The notes under the pieces: generated by a model
The model's input: only the letters and a program-made list of their open reading frames with translations
Database searches by the model: none
What the model was told of the DNA's origin: nothing
Position numbers and translations under genes: made by a program
NCBI RefSeq assembly: GCF_040412085.2
Contig: NZ_CP115920.1
Coordinates: 1,116,001-1,180,000 of the forward strand
Origin: Vibrio sp. CB1-14
Lineage (GTDB): Bacteria; Pseudomonadota; Gammaproteobacteria; Enterobacterales; Vibrionaceae
Direction: 5' to 3'
DNA: 64,000 nucleotides
Part shown: positions 27,987 to 37,222 of the stretch, in pieces
Layout of the letters: every line of letters begins with the position of its first letter
Position numbering within the stretch: the first letter of the stretch is position 1

Positions 27987-30086
27987 ATGAAAAAACTCCT
28001 CCTCATTCTCGCCATCCCAGTGCTGGTGATCGTGTTGGGTGTCGCCGCACTGGTGATGTTCGTCAACCCTAATCAGTTCAAACCTATGCTCGCTGAGCAA
28101 GTGAAAAACCAAACCGGTCTAGAGCTTGAAATCAGCGGTGACATCAGCTGGCAGTTCTTTCCGTCGGTAGGCCTAGAGCTCGGCCAAACTAGCCTTAAAA
28201 ACCCACAAGGTTTTCAAAACCCAAATCTATTTAGTGTAAGCCAAGTCGGCGTCAGTGTGGCTGTGATGCCGCTACTCGATAAAACGTTGGAGATTGGCTC
28301 GATAACGTTAGATGGCGCGCAGGTTTATTTAGAAACCCTTAAAGATGGCAGCTCAAATCTTGATGCCTTGACGGCAGCGCCGCAAACAGAGACGGTTGCA
28401 GATCCTGCTGCGACCAGCGATGCGCCAGCGGAAGCGTCCACATCAGCCGCCGATGGATGGCAGATTTCTCTATCTGGTGTCACAGTGTCAAATGCGCTGC
28501 TTGAGGTATCAAACGCGCAAACAGGGACTTTCACTAAGCTTTATGATGTGGGCTTGAATGTGACCGAGTTCGCAGTCGACCAATGGACGACGGCGAACTT
28601 TGAGCTTAAAGGCCAAAATAACGATCAGCAGTTCACAGCAAAAGGTATCGCTGACTTTAAATTGGCGCAGGGCTTTGCTGAGTATGCACTTAAGAATATT
28701 GAGTTTGATGCAACCTACAAGGATGCGGCAAACCAGATTCAGCAAGCGCAGTTAAAACTGGCGACGTTTGAATTTGATAAGCCAAATGCCATCGATTTCT
28801 CAATGAAAGGCAATGCTGCTGATCTCACCTTTGATGCGAAAGGCGGTACTACGTTTACCGTTGATAAAGCCATCTCACTGGTTAAGCTGAGCGGTTTATC
28901 ATTGGATTCGACCTTAAACGGTGCTGCGTTGCCGCAGTCGCCTATGAAAATCACCATGGCTTCGGATCTCAGCTTTGACTTGAATAAAAGCTTCCTTGAT
29001 TTTGTATTGCAGAAATTGACCGTCAATAAGATTGAGCTGGATGGTAAAGCAACGGTGCAGTTGGCGGACATCCCTAAAGTGCGCTTCTCACTGCATAGCC
29101 CAAATATCGATTTAGATGAGTTTTTGGGCTTGAACCAAACAGCTGCTAGCACTGACTCTAAAGGTGGTGAATCTGGAACGGGTGATTCGGGAACGAGTGC
29201 GCCTGCACAAGAGGTTGAACCTGATTTAACGGCGCTTAGCGGTTTGGATGTTCAAGGTAAGATCACTATCGATAAATTCAAAGCGGGCAATGCTCATATG
29301 CAGCAAGTGAAGACCGATTTTGCTGTGAATCGCGGCGTGGCTACGCTGAACTCTTTCAGCTCGCAGCTTTACGGTGGTTCCATTACGGCAACTGGCAAGC
29401 TGGATGCGCGCAAGTCACCAGCATCATACAGCGCAGTGAAACGTATCAAAGGCGTCAAAGTGCAGCCATTGCTGGTTGATGTGGCAAACAACGATATGTT
29501 GGAAGGCACGGGCAATATTGATGTTAATGTCAAAGGTAAAGGTCTTGCACCCACTGCGATGAAGAAGAACTTGTCGGGTACGGTGAAAATCAACTTTGCC
29601 GATGGCGCAGTTAATGGTATCAATGTGGCGCAGCTTATTCGTGAAAACTACGCTCGCTTTAAAGGCCAGTCTTTGGATGGAGAAAAAGGCCCTAAGAAAA
29701 CCGACTTTAGTGCGATGAAAGCAACACTCAAGCTCGCCAATGGTGTGGTGTCGACTAATGATATGACGGCGGAATCGCCGCTACTGCGTGTGAAAGGTGA
29801 TGGCTCTGCTAATTATATTAATGAGACGGCTGACTTTGTCGTGAGCACTTCGGTTGTTGGTACCCTTGAAGGGCAGGGCGGCCAGAATATCGATGAGCTG
29901 AGAGATGTCACGATTCCAATTCGAATCACCGGTGCGTGGACGGATCCGAAATTTGCGTTGGTGTTTGACGATGTGCTCAAAGAGAAAGCTAAAAAAGAAG
30001 TCGAGCGTGCCACTGAGCGATTAGGCATTAAAGATGAAAAGACGAAAAAAGCAGTAGATAGCCTGCTGAAAGGTCTCTTTAACTAA
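27987..30086 (+). CDS. asmA: AsmA family protein
   Basis: The protein has 699 residues from the ATG at 27987 (AAGGA 9 bp upstream). An N-terminal membrane anchor (LLILAIPVLVIVLGVAALVMF) is followed by a long periplasmic domain of the AsmA/chorein-like beta-rich type. The C-terminal AsmA_2 region (residues ~440-690) contains GGSITATGKLDARKSPASY and a conserved NYINETADFVVSTSVVG-type segment. AsmA-like proteins affect outer membrane assembly, probably through phospholipid transport. A low-complexity Thr/Ala/Ser linker is present near residues 125-150 and another near 385-410. Confidence 0.9.
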   Translation: MKKLLLILAIPVLVIVLGVAALVMFVNPNQFKPMLAEQVKNQTGLELEISGDISWQFFPSVGLELGQTSLKNPQGFQNPNLFSVSQVGVSVAVMPLLDKTLEIGSITLDGAQVYLETLKDGSSNLDALTAAPQTETVADPAATSDAPAEASTSAADGWQISLSGVTVSNALLEVSNAQTGTFTKLYDVGLNVTEFAVDQWTTANFELKGQNNDQQFTAKGIADFKLAQGFAEYALKNIEFDATYKDAANQIQQAQLKLATFEFDKPNAIDFSMKGNAADLTFDAKGGTTFTVDKAISLVKLSGLSLDSTLNGAALPQSPMKITMASDLSFDLNKSFLDFVLQKLTVNKIELDGKATVQLADIPKVRFSLHSPNIDLDEFLGLNQTAASTDSKGGESGTGDSGTSAPAQEVEPDLTALSGLDVQGKITIDKFKAGNAHMQQVKTDFAVNRGVATLNSFSSQLYGGSITATGKLDARKSPASYSAVKRIKGVKVQPLLVDVANNDMLEGTGNIDVNVKGKGLAPTAMKKNLSGTVKINFADGAVNGINVAQLIRENYARFKGQSLDGEKGPKKTDFSAMKATLKLANGVVSTNDMTAESPLLRVKGDGSANYINETADFVVSTSVVGTLEGQGGQNIDELRDVTIPIRITGAWTDPKFALVFDDVLKEKAKKEVERATERLGIKDEKTKKAVDSLLKGLFN

Positions 30087-30101
30087 CCTATCTTTTTAAA
30101 C

Positions 30102-30134
30102 AAAAAATGCCAGCCTTTCGAGGCTGGCATTTTT
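30102..30134. terminator. bidirectional intrinsic terminator after asmA
   Basis: The stem AAATGCCAGCC/GGCTGGCATTT is flanked by A- and T-runs between convergent genes. Confidence 0.85.
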
Positions 30135-30149
30135 CTTATCGGTATGTGG

Positions 30150-30416
30150 TTACCAGTGTAGGTCGAGATCTTGTTCTGTCTCGACGATGGTTTCCCATTG
30201 GGTAATCAACTCAGCAACTGTTGCCATGTCGACCATTTTGCTATCGATCGCACCATCGGGTCTGCGAATGGTTAGCGATATGCTTGATGGCTCTGTGCTG
30301 GGTTCAACGTCGTCCCAACACTCTGTGGAGTCCTGCATGCTTTGTATTGGTCCCCATCCTAGGACAAACTGATGCTCGCTCGTATGCATCCAAAGGGTCA
30401 GAGTACAACTTTCCAT
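30150..30416 (-). CDS. small uncharacterised protein
   Basis: The protein has 88 residues from the ATG at 30416 (GGAGAG upstream); an upstream in-frame ATG at 30446 has no comparable site. It is acidic and soluble, with tryptophans spread through it (TLTLWMHTSE, VLGWGPIQSM) and a C-terminus AELITQWETIVETEQDLDLHW. No family was recognised. It lies downstream of the btuR gene on the same strand with its own ribosome binding site. Confidence 0.55.
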   Translation of the reverse strand: MESCTLTLWMHTSEHQFVLGWGPIQSMQDSTECWDDVEPSTEPSSISLTIRRPDGAIDSKMVDMATVAELITQWETIVETEQDLDLHW

Positions 30417-30516
30417 AAAACTCTCCGTGTTAATGTTATGTTGCATTTGTGTTTAATTTAAACGAAATGCAAACCATTGTCATGCACGAATTATCCTATT
30501 TTGTACCCCATATGAG

Positions 30517-31125
30517 TTACCAATCAACACCTTTAAGTGCTTTCACACCAGATTCAAAGGCGTGTTTAACGTTTTTCACTTCGGAAACGGTGTCCGCCAT
30601 TTCAATCAGTGTTCGATGCGCGGCGCGTCCGGTGATAATGACTGACTGCATAGCAGGGCGCTTATTAAGTGCCTCGACGACTTCATCAAGCTCAATATAA
30701 CCATAACTCACCATGTAGGTCAGTTCGTCAAATAGGACGACATCAATAGACTCATCTTGCAGCATACGCTTGCACTCTTGCCAGACGCCTTGAGCCGCTT
30801 CAGTATCCGCAGCTTTGTTTTGGGTTTCCCAAGTAAAGCCCGTCGCCATCACCTGAAATTCAACACCAAGCTTTTCGAGTAGGTTACGCTCACCGTTGTC
30901 CCATGTCCCTTTGATAAACTGTGCCACTGCACACTTTTTGCCGTGTCCAACGGCGCGTGCGACTGTGCCAAACCCTGATGTCGATTTTCCTTTACCGTTT
31001 CCGGTGATGATCAGTAGCAGGCCTTTCTCAATTTGAGCATTGGCGATTTTCTGATCGACATTCTCTTTGACTTTCTGTTGGCGCTCTTTATGACGCTGCT
31101 GCTTAGACTCTTCCGACATTGACAT
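30517..31125 (-). CDS. btuR: cob(I)yrinic acid a,c-diamide adenosyltransferase (CobO/BtuR)
   Basis: The 202-residue enzyme transfers adenosyl from ATP to cob(I)alamin or corrinoid. It has the P-loop GNGKGKSTSGFGTVARAVGH (residues ~42-61), FIKGTWDNGERNLLEKL, VVLFDELTYMVSYGYIELD and ITGRAAHRTLIEMADTVSE. The charged N-terminal helix is typical. No other cobalamin gene is near, consistent with a salvage role. Confidence 0.93.
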   Translation of the reverse strand: MSMSEESKQQRHKERQQKVKENVDQKIANAQIEKGLLLIITGNGKGKSTSGFGTVARAVGHGKKCAVAQFIKGTWDNGERNLLEKLGVEFQVMATGFTWETQNKAADTEAAQGVWQECKRMLQDESIDVVLFDELTYMVSYGYIELDEVVEALNKRPAMQSVIITGRAAHRTLIEMADTVSEVKNVKHAFESGVKALKGVDW

Positions 31126-31174
31126 AGGGGTTCCTCAAATTTGTTGTGTCTAAGCTCCATCATAAAGCAAACCC

Positions 31175-31215
31175 AAAAAAAAACGGGATAAATCCTAAGG
31201 GATTATCCCGTTTTA
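31175..31215. terminator. intrinsic terminator upstream of argR end
   Basis: A long imperfect hairpin (arms ACGGGATAAATCC and GGGATTATCCCGT) is flanked by an A-run and TTTTA. It lies between the btuR start and the end of argR, so on the minus strand it would end the arc-argR transcript. Confidence 0.65.
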
Positions 31216-31284
31216 TGTACTGGTTTGATTTTGCGTTTTGCCTTTTATCCTTTGTCTTTTCCCCTTTGCTTCTTAGTAAAGGTG

Positions 31285-31767
31285 CTATGCACCTAATCGC
31301 GCTCGCACGACTTGCTCACAGCGATCGACATCTTTGACATGTTTTGGCACCACTAAAATGGTGTCGTTGCCTCCGATAGTTGCGAGGATGTCGGCGTGTG
31401 GGTCGATATCGATGAGTCTCGCTATCAATTGTGCACTACCAGGGTGGGTCTTGATCACCACCAACGATTGATTGTTAGTGATGAGTTCGATTTGAGAAGA
31501 GATAGAAGAATCAACGCGAACCGAGCTGCTTTCTGAGGTTAAGCAGTACGCTTTTTTGCCACAAGCATTTTGCATTTTGACAACGCCAAGCTGGGCAAGA
31601 AGGCGTGAGACTGTAGATTGGCTGATCCCATGGTAGCCAAGAGCGACAAGGGCTTGCCTAAGTTTGTTCTGGGTTGTGAAGCTTTGTTGTTGCAGCAGAT
31701 TTTTGCACACTTCGGTGAGTTTTTTCTCATCGACAGTAGGGTTGTCTAAATCAGGAGTGTCGTACAT
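31285..31767 (-). CDS. argR: arginine repressor linked to the arginine deiminase locus
   Basis: The 160-residue ArgR-family protein has an N-terminal winged helix (residues ~1-75, GYHGISQSTVSRLLAQLGVVK) and a C-terminal oligomerisation/arginine-binding domain (THPGSAQLIARLIDI, ATIGGNDTILVVP). In E. coli ArgR the last motif reads GDDT; here the first of the two aspartates is asparagine. It is the last gene of the arc cluster and is probably a dedicated regulator, with a second copy elsewhere controlling biosynthesis (inferred from Vibrio generally). Confidence 0.88.
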   Translation of the reverse strand: MYDTPDLDNPTVDEKKLTEVCKNLLQQQSFTTQNKLRQALVALGYHGISQSTVSRLLAQLGVVKMQNACGKKAYCLTSESSSVRVDSSISSQIELITNNQSLVVIKTHPGSAQLIARLIDIDPHADILATIGGNDTILVVPKHVKDVDRCEQVVRARLGA

Positions 31768-31785
31768 GTTTCACCTACTAAATAG

Positions 31786-31836
31786 TAAAACTCATCCTTG
31801 AGGTGGTTTTATGTGTTGTTATTTATTATTAATAGC
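31786..31836 (-). promoter_or_regulatory. argR leader homologous to the arcA leader
   Basis: The plus-strand blocks TAAAACTCATC, GAG, TTTTATGT and TATTTATTATTA appear here in the same order as in front of arcA at 35252-35291, with only small spacer differences. This suggests the two genes share a promoter and operator. The classical ARG box is not obvious. Confidence 0.5.
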
Positions 31837-31966
31837 AACTCATACACTATCAAATTGTGAAAAAGTAAAATATATGCCCATTTCTCATTTTGACTGCAGG
31901 TTATTGTTTAATCACTCAAAAGCGAGAGAAACCCCTCGCTTTTGTTCGTGCTATAGAATAAGTGGA

Positions 31967-32977
31967 TTATTGACCTAATGTCGCCACCATAACGGCTTTG
32001 ATGGTGTGCATTCGATTCTCTGCTTCATCAAACACGATAGAGTATGGAGACTCAACCACTTCATCGGTCACTTCACACCCTTGTGATAGCTCTGGGTAGT
32101 CAGCGGCTAGGCCTTTACCCACGATGGTATCTTCACCATGGAAGGCTGGTAGACAGTGCATAAACTTCACGTTTGGATTGCCCGTCGCCTTAATCACATC
32201 CATATTGACTTGGTAAGGCAGCATTAGCTTGATGCGCTCTGCCCAAGCCTCTTTGGCTTCACCCATGGACACCCATACGTCGGTGTACAGGAAGTCACAG
32301 CCTTGCACGCCTTCTTGCACGTCTTCGGTTAGGACAATCTTCGCCCCTGTGTCTGCTGCGATGGTTTGGCATTGCTCAATCAGAGACGCTTCAGGCCAGA
32401 ATGCTTTTGGCGCTACAAGGCGGATTTCCATACCCATTTTTGCCGCACCTACCATGAGTGAGTTACCCATGTTATTGCGCGCATCACCAAGGTACGCGAA
32501 GGTAATCGCACTTAGTGGTTTGTTCGGAGAATGCTCCATCATAGTCATAAAGTCAGCCAGAATTTGAGTTGGGTGGAACTCATCGGTTAGGCCATTCCAA
32601 ACAGGCACGCCAGCGTACTGACCTAATTCTTCAACGATTGATTGACCATACCCGCGATACTCGATGCCGTCGTACATTCTGCCCAATACACGAGCGGTAT
32701 CTTTCATCGATTCTTTGTGGCCAATCTGAGAACCGGTAGGACCAAGATAGGAGACTTGCGCGCCTTGATCGAATGCTGCAACTTCAAACGCGCAGCGGGT
32801 GCGAGTCGACGTTTTTTCGAAGATAAGCGCGATGTTTTTACCTTTAAGGCGTGGCTGCTCATATCCGTTGTACTTGGCTTTTTTTAGCTCAATGGACAGC
32901 TCTAACAAATGACCGATTTCGCGAGGCGTGAAATCAAGGAGTTTTAGGAAGTTACGATTACGAAGATTGAAAGCCAT
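31967..32977 (-). CDS. arcB: ornithine carbamoyltransferase (catabolic, ArcB role)
   Basis: The 336-residue enzyme has the carbamoyl-phosphate site STRTR in [30 protein letters not shown], the ornithine site SMGE and the HCLP motif in [13 protein letters not shown]. Position between arcC and argR in the arginine deiminase cluster points to the catabolic direction: citrulline plus phosphate to ornithine and carbamoyl phosphate. Sequence alone does not separate it from ArgF. Confidence 0.9.
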   Translation of the reverse strand: MAFNLRNRNFLKLLDFTPREIGHLLELSIELKKAKYNGYEQPRLKGKNIALIFEKTSTRTRCAFEVAAFDQGAQVSYLGPTGSQIGHKESMKDTARVLGRMYDGIEYRGYGQSIVEELGQYAGVPVWNGLTDEFHPTQILADFMTMMEHSPNKPLSAITFAYLGDARNNMGNSLMVGAAKMGMEIRLVAPKAFWPEASLIEQCQTIAADTGAKIVLTEDVQEGVQGCDFLYTDVWVSMGEAKEAWAERIKLMLPYQVNMDVIKATGNPNVKFMHCLPAFHGEDTIVGKGLAADYPELSQGCEVTDEVVESPYSIVFDEAENRMHTIKAVMVATLGQ

Positions 32978-33059
32978 AATAGTGTCCTTTTCTGTCTTAG
33001 CGGTGGCTCATACCGCTTAAATTGAGCCAGCGCGTCATATCATTGTGATGGAATGTGAA

Positions 33060-33971
33060 TTAACGTTTGGTAATAACTGTGCCTGCATTGCCTTCTAGGA
33101 TGCGAAGGCCGTCTTCTAATGAGCCAATGCCAACCATTTTTCCGCCTTGCTGAATGAACTCACAAGAGGCGTCAATTTTTGGCCCCATTGAGCCAGCATC
33201 AAACTGATACTGGGAAAGCTCTGCTGGTGTCGTGGCGTGCAGTGGACGCTGCGTTGGTTGACCCCAATCGAGGTACACCGCATCGGCGTCAGTCAAAATC
33301 AACAGACGATCTGCGTTGAGCTGCTTCGCTAGGAAGGCAGCTGACATGTCCTTGTCTATCACCGCTTCTACGCCAACCAACTTGCCCTCTTTGCGCGTAA
33401 CCGGAATACCGCCGCCGCCAGTACAGATTACTAAGTGACCTTGTTCTATCAACGAAGTAATCGCTTCATGTTCAATAATGCCTGTTGGCTGAGGGCTTGG
33501 TACCACACGTCGGAAATGCTGTCCGTCTGGTTTAATCGTCCAGTGATATTTCTCAGCGAGTTCGCAAGCTTCTTGCTTCTCATAGATCGGACCAATCGGC
33601 TTAGTCGGATTTTGAAACGCGGGGTCTTTCGGATCGACCGTCATTTGAGTCAGCATGCAGGTGACGTTTCTATCCGGCATTTGGTTTTTGAACTCTTGCA
33701 TCAACATGTAGCCGATCATGCCTTGCGTTTCGCTGCCAAGTACGTCGAGTGGGTACGGGTTGACCTTTTTGTACTCCAGTCCTTGCAGCGCCAGTAAACC
33801 AACTTGAGGGCCATTTCCATGCACCAATACGACATTATATTGCTCAGCAATTTTAGCGATGGTGTTAACCGCGACTTCAATATTGTGTCTTTGTACTTCC
33901 GCTTCGAGTGGCTCGCCTCTTTTTAGCAGTGCGTTACCGCCAAGAGCGACGACAATGGTTTGTTTTTTCAT
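33060..33971 (-). CDS. arcC: carbamate kinase
   Basis: The protein has 303 residues from the ATG at 33971, where MKKQTIVVALGGNALL matches the family N-terminus. Other signatures are VLVHGNGPQVGLLALQ, LVICTGGGGIPV and the DKDMSAAFLA nucleotide region. It makes ATP from carbamoyl phosphate, the energy-yielding step of arginine fermentation. It sits 36 bp after arcA and 82 bp before arcB, all on the minus strand. Confidence 0.94.
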   Translation of the reverse strand: MKKQTIVVALGGNALLKRGEPLEAEVQRHNIEVAVNTIAKIAEQYNVVLVHGNGPQVGLLALQGLEYKKVNPYPLDVLGSETQGMIGYMLMQEFKNQMPDRNVTCMLTQMTVDPKDPAFQNPTKPIGPIYEKQEACELAEKYHWTIKPDGQHFRRVVPSPQPTGIIEHEAITSLIEQGHLVICTGGGGIPVTRKEGKLVGVEAVIDKDMSAAFLAKQLNADRLLILTDADAVYLDWGQPTQRPLHATTPAELSQYQFDAGSMGPKIDASCEFIQQGGKMVGIGSLEDGLRILEGNAGTVITKR

Positions 33972-34007
33972 AGTCTTTATCCAGAGCATTTGAGTCTTTG
34001 GGAATGG

Positions 34008-35228
34008 TTAAATACCATCACGTTCAATAGGACAGCTCATGCAGCGAGCGCCGCCACGGCCACGGCCAAGTTCATCACCTGGGATGGGCAGTACAGTGAT
34101 ACCGGCTTTGTCGTATTTCTCATTGGTGTAGGTATTGCGCTCGTAGCCAATGACCACACCTGGCTTCACGGTAAGTACATTGTTGGCATCGTTCCACTGC
34201 TCCCGTTCGGCTTCAAAGTTATCGCCACCGGTAGTAATAAGATTGAGCTTGTCGACTTGCAGCGCTTTTTCGATAGTTGAGATGTACGAGCTTTGCTGAG
34301 CGGCTTTGACGCGACCAGATTCATCACCGGTTAAACTCCAGCACTTCACATCATCTGGAATCACATTCGGATAGACCGAGAAAGTATCTTCACGCATGTG
34401 TGTCATCACGGTATCGAGATGCATGCAAGAGCGATCTTTTGGAAGCTCTAATGCGATCACTTGTTTTGCCTCGCCATGTCTAAACAGACTAGACGCTAAG
34501 TGCTCAACGCCCTGCGGAGTGGTGCGTTCAGACATACCAATCAGAACGGCGCCTTTACCAATGACCAGCACATCACCTCCTTCGATAGTCGAGTGGTCAT
34601 ACGCCAAAGGTTCATCACCGAAGTACTTAATAAAATCTTGACAAGCGAACGTTGGATGCCAGCGGTAAATTGCACGAAGATGGTTGGTTTCGCGTTGACG
34701 GGCGACTTTCGCCATCGGGTTAATTGACACGCCGCCATATACCCAGCATGAGGTATCGCGGGTAAACAGATGGTTCGGTAGTGGGTCGATAATGAAGTCG
34801 TTCTTTTTGTACAGTGATTGCAGCATTGAAGATGATTCAAGTGACATTTCACCGAAAGACAGACCGCCAGTAAGCACTTTCGCGAGCTCAAGGTTTGGCA
34901 GGTCGCCTAAGTAGCATCTCACATCATTCGCGAAGGTTGCGCCATAGCGAAAATCGGATACTTGGGTGTTTAGCAGCCAATCTTTCGCCTCTGGAATCGC
35001 TAGTGTTTCTGCGAGCAAGTGAGTCAGTAGTAAGACCTCAACGCCCTGGGATTCTAGCGTTTTTGCAAACACGTCATGTTCTTCGCCGGCTTTCTCGACA
35101 GCAAGCACATCATCGAAAAGGAGCTGGTGGCAGTTTGATGGAGTTAAGTGTGTGAGAGCACGGCGTGGACGGTGAATTAACACGCGACGTAGCTGACCAA
35201 CTTCAGAACCAACATAGAGTTTATTCAT
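34008..35228 (-). CDS. arcA: arginine deiminase
   Basis: At 406 residues from the ATG at 35228 it has the typical length. It hydrolyses arginine to citrulline and ammonia. Guanidino-group-modifying signatures include [37 protein letters not shown] and the catalytic cysteine in [15 protein letters not shown] at the C-terminus. It is the first gene of the arc transcript behind a 540-bp region with a palindromic leader. Confidence 0.95.
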   Translation of the reverse strand: MNKLYVGSEVGQLRRVLIHRPRRALTHLTPSNCHQLLFDDVLAVEKAGEEHDVFAKTLESQGVEVLLLTHLLAETLAIPEAKDWLLNTQVSDFRYGATFANDVRCYLGDLPNLELAKVLTGGLSFGEMSLESSSMLQSLYKKNDFIIDPLPNHLFTRDTSCWVYGGVSINPMAKVARQRETNHLRAIYRWHPTFACQDFIKYFGDEPLAYDHSTIEGGDVLVIGKGAVLIGMSERTTPQGVEHLASSLFRHGEAKQVIALELPKDRSCMHLDTVMTHMREDTFSVYPNVIPDDVKCWSLTGDESGRVKAAQQSSYISTIEKALQVDKLNLITTGGDNFEAEREQWNDANNVLTVKPGVVIGYERNTYTNEKYDKAGITVLPIPGDELGRGRGGARCMSCPIERDGI

Positions 35229-35251
35229 AATCAAGTCTCTCTAATATTTAT

Positions 35252-35291
35252 TAAAACTCATCGAGTTTTATGTAGGGTATTTATTATTAGC
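35252..35291 (-). promoter_or_regulatory. arcA leader palindrome and conserved block
   Basis: A perfect inverted repeat TAAAACTC-ATC-GAGTTTTA (35252-35270) lies 24 bp upstream of the arcA start codon and is followed by TGT..TATTTATTATTAGC. The same blocks recur before argR at 31786-31836. It is a candidate operator for the local ArgR, or an RNA hairpin near the ribosome binding site. Confidence 0.5.
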
Positions 35292-35626
35292 TTCGCTGTG
35301 GTGGTTATAATATGAAGCAAAATATTCAAGCCGTATTAGATCACGATCACACATATTATCGCTGCAAACTATTGTTATTTGAGGGTGCTGTTAACAATAT
35401 CTATTCGGAATAAGTTGAATAGACAATGGGTTAAAATAGGACTTTTATGGGAATAATATGCAGGCTTTCTTGCCAAGATAGTGAATTGTTCAAGGATGGA
35501 AGAAATTCAATTCGCATTAGTTTATTTAATGGTGGTGGCTAATGCGACAAAATATGCATCGCCCTCTACTAGTTAGTGGTTTTTCTCACGTCAAAACGCC
35601 ATTTGTTAACAGGATTTCAATCAAAT

Positions 35627-35643
35627 ATGTGATTCATATCACT
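35627..35643. promoter_or_regulatory. CRP-like site upstream of arcA
   Basis: ATGTGATTCATATCACT fits the TGTGA-N6-TCACA pattern with one mismatch. It lies about 400 bp upstream of arcA, far for direct activation, so the role is uncertain. Confidence 0.4.
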
Positions 35644-35654
35644 GTTTAGTCTCA

Positions 35655-35682
35655 ACCCAAGACCCAAGACCCAAGACCCAAG
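35655..35682. repeat. four perfect copies of the heptamer ACCCAAG
   Basis: A short tandem repeat of 7 bp x 4 with a degenerate fifth unit, in non-coding sequence downstream of yfcC. It may vary in copy number by slippage. Confidence 0.7.
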
Positions 35683-35718
35683 ACCCCAGAGCCTAGAACC
35701 TTGAGCCGGGTTTAATAC

Positions 35719-35745
35719 AAAAAAGCCCGCTGACAGGCAGCGGGC
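35719..35745 (-). terminator. intrinsic terminator of yfcC
   Basis: On the minus strand the stem GCCCGCTG/CAGCGGGC is followed by TTTTTTGT, 25 bp after the yfcC stop codon. Confidence 0.85.
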
Positions 35746-35770
35746 AACACATTGGGGTAATTGAGTTTAG

Positions 35771-37222
35771 TTAGCCGAGTAGGGTACCTAGGCTTAACAT
35801 GACGACGCAGAACACGGTTAGAATTGCCATAAGCGGTGCGACCCACTTGAGCCATCGCGCATAAGGAACTCGCGCTATCGCGAGGCCTCCCATGACCACT
35901 GCCGAGGTTGGGGTGATGAGATTGACCAGCCCAGACGCCGATTGATAGGCAGTAATAACCAGATCTCGTCCAACACCTGCAAAGTCACCCAGTGGCGCCA
36001 TAATTGGCATGGTGAGTACCGCAAGCCCTGACGTTGACGGCACCAAGAAGGACAATAGAATTTCTAAGAAGAACATGACGTTAATAAACACCACGGATGA
36101 GAGCCCGGTAACGATATGTTCGGCGGAGTTCAGTATGGTATCGGTGATCATGCCTCTATCCATCACCACTACAATACCTCGCGCAATACCGATAATCAGT
36201 GCCACGCCCAACAAATCGCGTGCTCCTTCAATGAAGTTATCGATAAAGGATTCTTCACTCATCTTAGCGACGAGACCCACCAAAATTGATGCGGCCAGGA
36301 ACATGGCTGAAATTTCGGCCATCCACCATCCAGCAACCGATACGCCATAAATCATCACAGCAAATGAGCCACCGAAAATGGTGAGAATGACTTTACGGGT
36401 AGCGGTGAACTCTAGCGATTCATCGCCTTTATTGCCAAGGAAGTGTGCTTTATTTTCTTCGTACTTATCGTAAACAATCGATTTGGTTGGATCGGCTTTG
36501 ACCATCTTGGCATAGCGCATCACATAAGCAACGCAAATTACCCAGCCAACAACCAACATCGCCAGACGCAACATAATGCCCTCAGTAAAAGGTATGCCGG
36601 AGGCGTTAGCTGCGATGACCGTTGCGAATGGATTAATGGTTGAGCCCAGAACGCCGATACCAGCGCCAAGCAAAATAGTCGCTGCGGCTACTAAGGGGTC
36701 AAATCGCGCAGCCATCATGACCGGCACCAGCAAGGTATAAAATGGCAGCGACTCTTCCGCCATGCCATACACAGTACCGCCAGCGGCAAACAGCGCCATG
36801 AGGATGGGGATCATTAACTCTTCTCGCCCTTCAAGGCGGCGAGTAACGCGTTCGATACCGGCATCAATCGCGCCGGTTGCGGTGACAAGACCTAAGAAAC
36901 CACCAATGACGAGCACAAATAGCGATACATCGATAGCACCAGCTTCATAGCTGTTGTGGTCGTAAAAGCCGTCAATCGGTGCAAGTAGCACATCAATAGG
37001 GGTTTGTGGATTGCTTTCTACACTGGCGTAGGTGCCAGCAACTGGGACTTCTCGACCTAGGTCTTCATTCATTTCCCGCTCATATTGGCCGGCAGGAATG
37101 ATCCAGGTCATCAGTGCCACGATGGCGATCAGCGCAAATAATATGGTGTAGGCAGAAGGGAACTTGAAACGAGTAAAAAAGCCGCCAGACTTTTTCGGTT
37201 CTTGGACGACGTGGGCGGTCAT
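35771..37222 (-). CDS. yfcC: YfcC-family putative basic amino acid antiporter (arginine/ornithine exchange candidate)
   Basis: The 483-residue membrane protein of the YfcC/DcuC-like superfamily has about 12 hydrophobic segments. It contains WIIPAGQYE near the N-terminus, GGTVYGMAEESLPFYTLLVP, GSTINPFATVIAANASGIPF and PSTSGLAVLTMPIMAPLGD. Its place just upstream of arcA on the same strand suggests it provides the arginine-in/ornithine-out exchange normally done by ArcD. That substrate assignment rests on context. The gene has its own terminator before arcA. Confidence 0.85.
   Translation of the reverse strand: MTAHVVQEPKKSGGFFTRFKFPSAYTILFALIAIVALMTWIIPAGQYEREMNEDLGREVPVAGTYASVESNPQTPIDVLLAPIDGFYDHNSYEAGAIDVSLFVLVIGGFLGLVTATGAIDAGIERVTRRLEGREELMIPILMALFAAGGTVYGMAEESLPFYTLLVPVMMAARFDPLVAAATILLGAGIGVLGSTINPFATVIAANASGIPFTEGIMLRLAMLVVGWVICVAYVMRYAKMVKADPTKSIVYDKYEENKAHFLGNKGDESLEFTATRKVILTIFGGSFAVMIYGVSVAGWWMAEISAMFLAASILVGLVAKMSEESFIDNFIEGARDLLGVALIIGIARGIVVVMDRGMITDTILNSAEHIVTGLSSVVFINVMFFLEILLSFLVPSTSGLAVLTMPIMAPLGDFAGVGRDLVITAYQSASGLVNLITPTSAVVMGGLAIARVPYARWLKWVAPLMAILTVFCVVMLSLGTLLG

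Larger units (their letters stand above)
35229..35770. other. regulatory region between yfcC and arcA
   Basis: 542 bp with no gene. It holds the arcA leader palindrome (35252-35270), a CRP-like site (35627-35643), a short heptamer tandem repeat (35655-35682) and the yfcC terminator (35719-35745). Confidence 0.6.

Noticed and set aside
35305..35335. ARG box before arcA (ATGAAGCAAAATATTCAA)
   Set aside because: The TGAA and TTCA halves are 8 bp apart instead of 6, so it does not fit the consensus.
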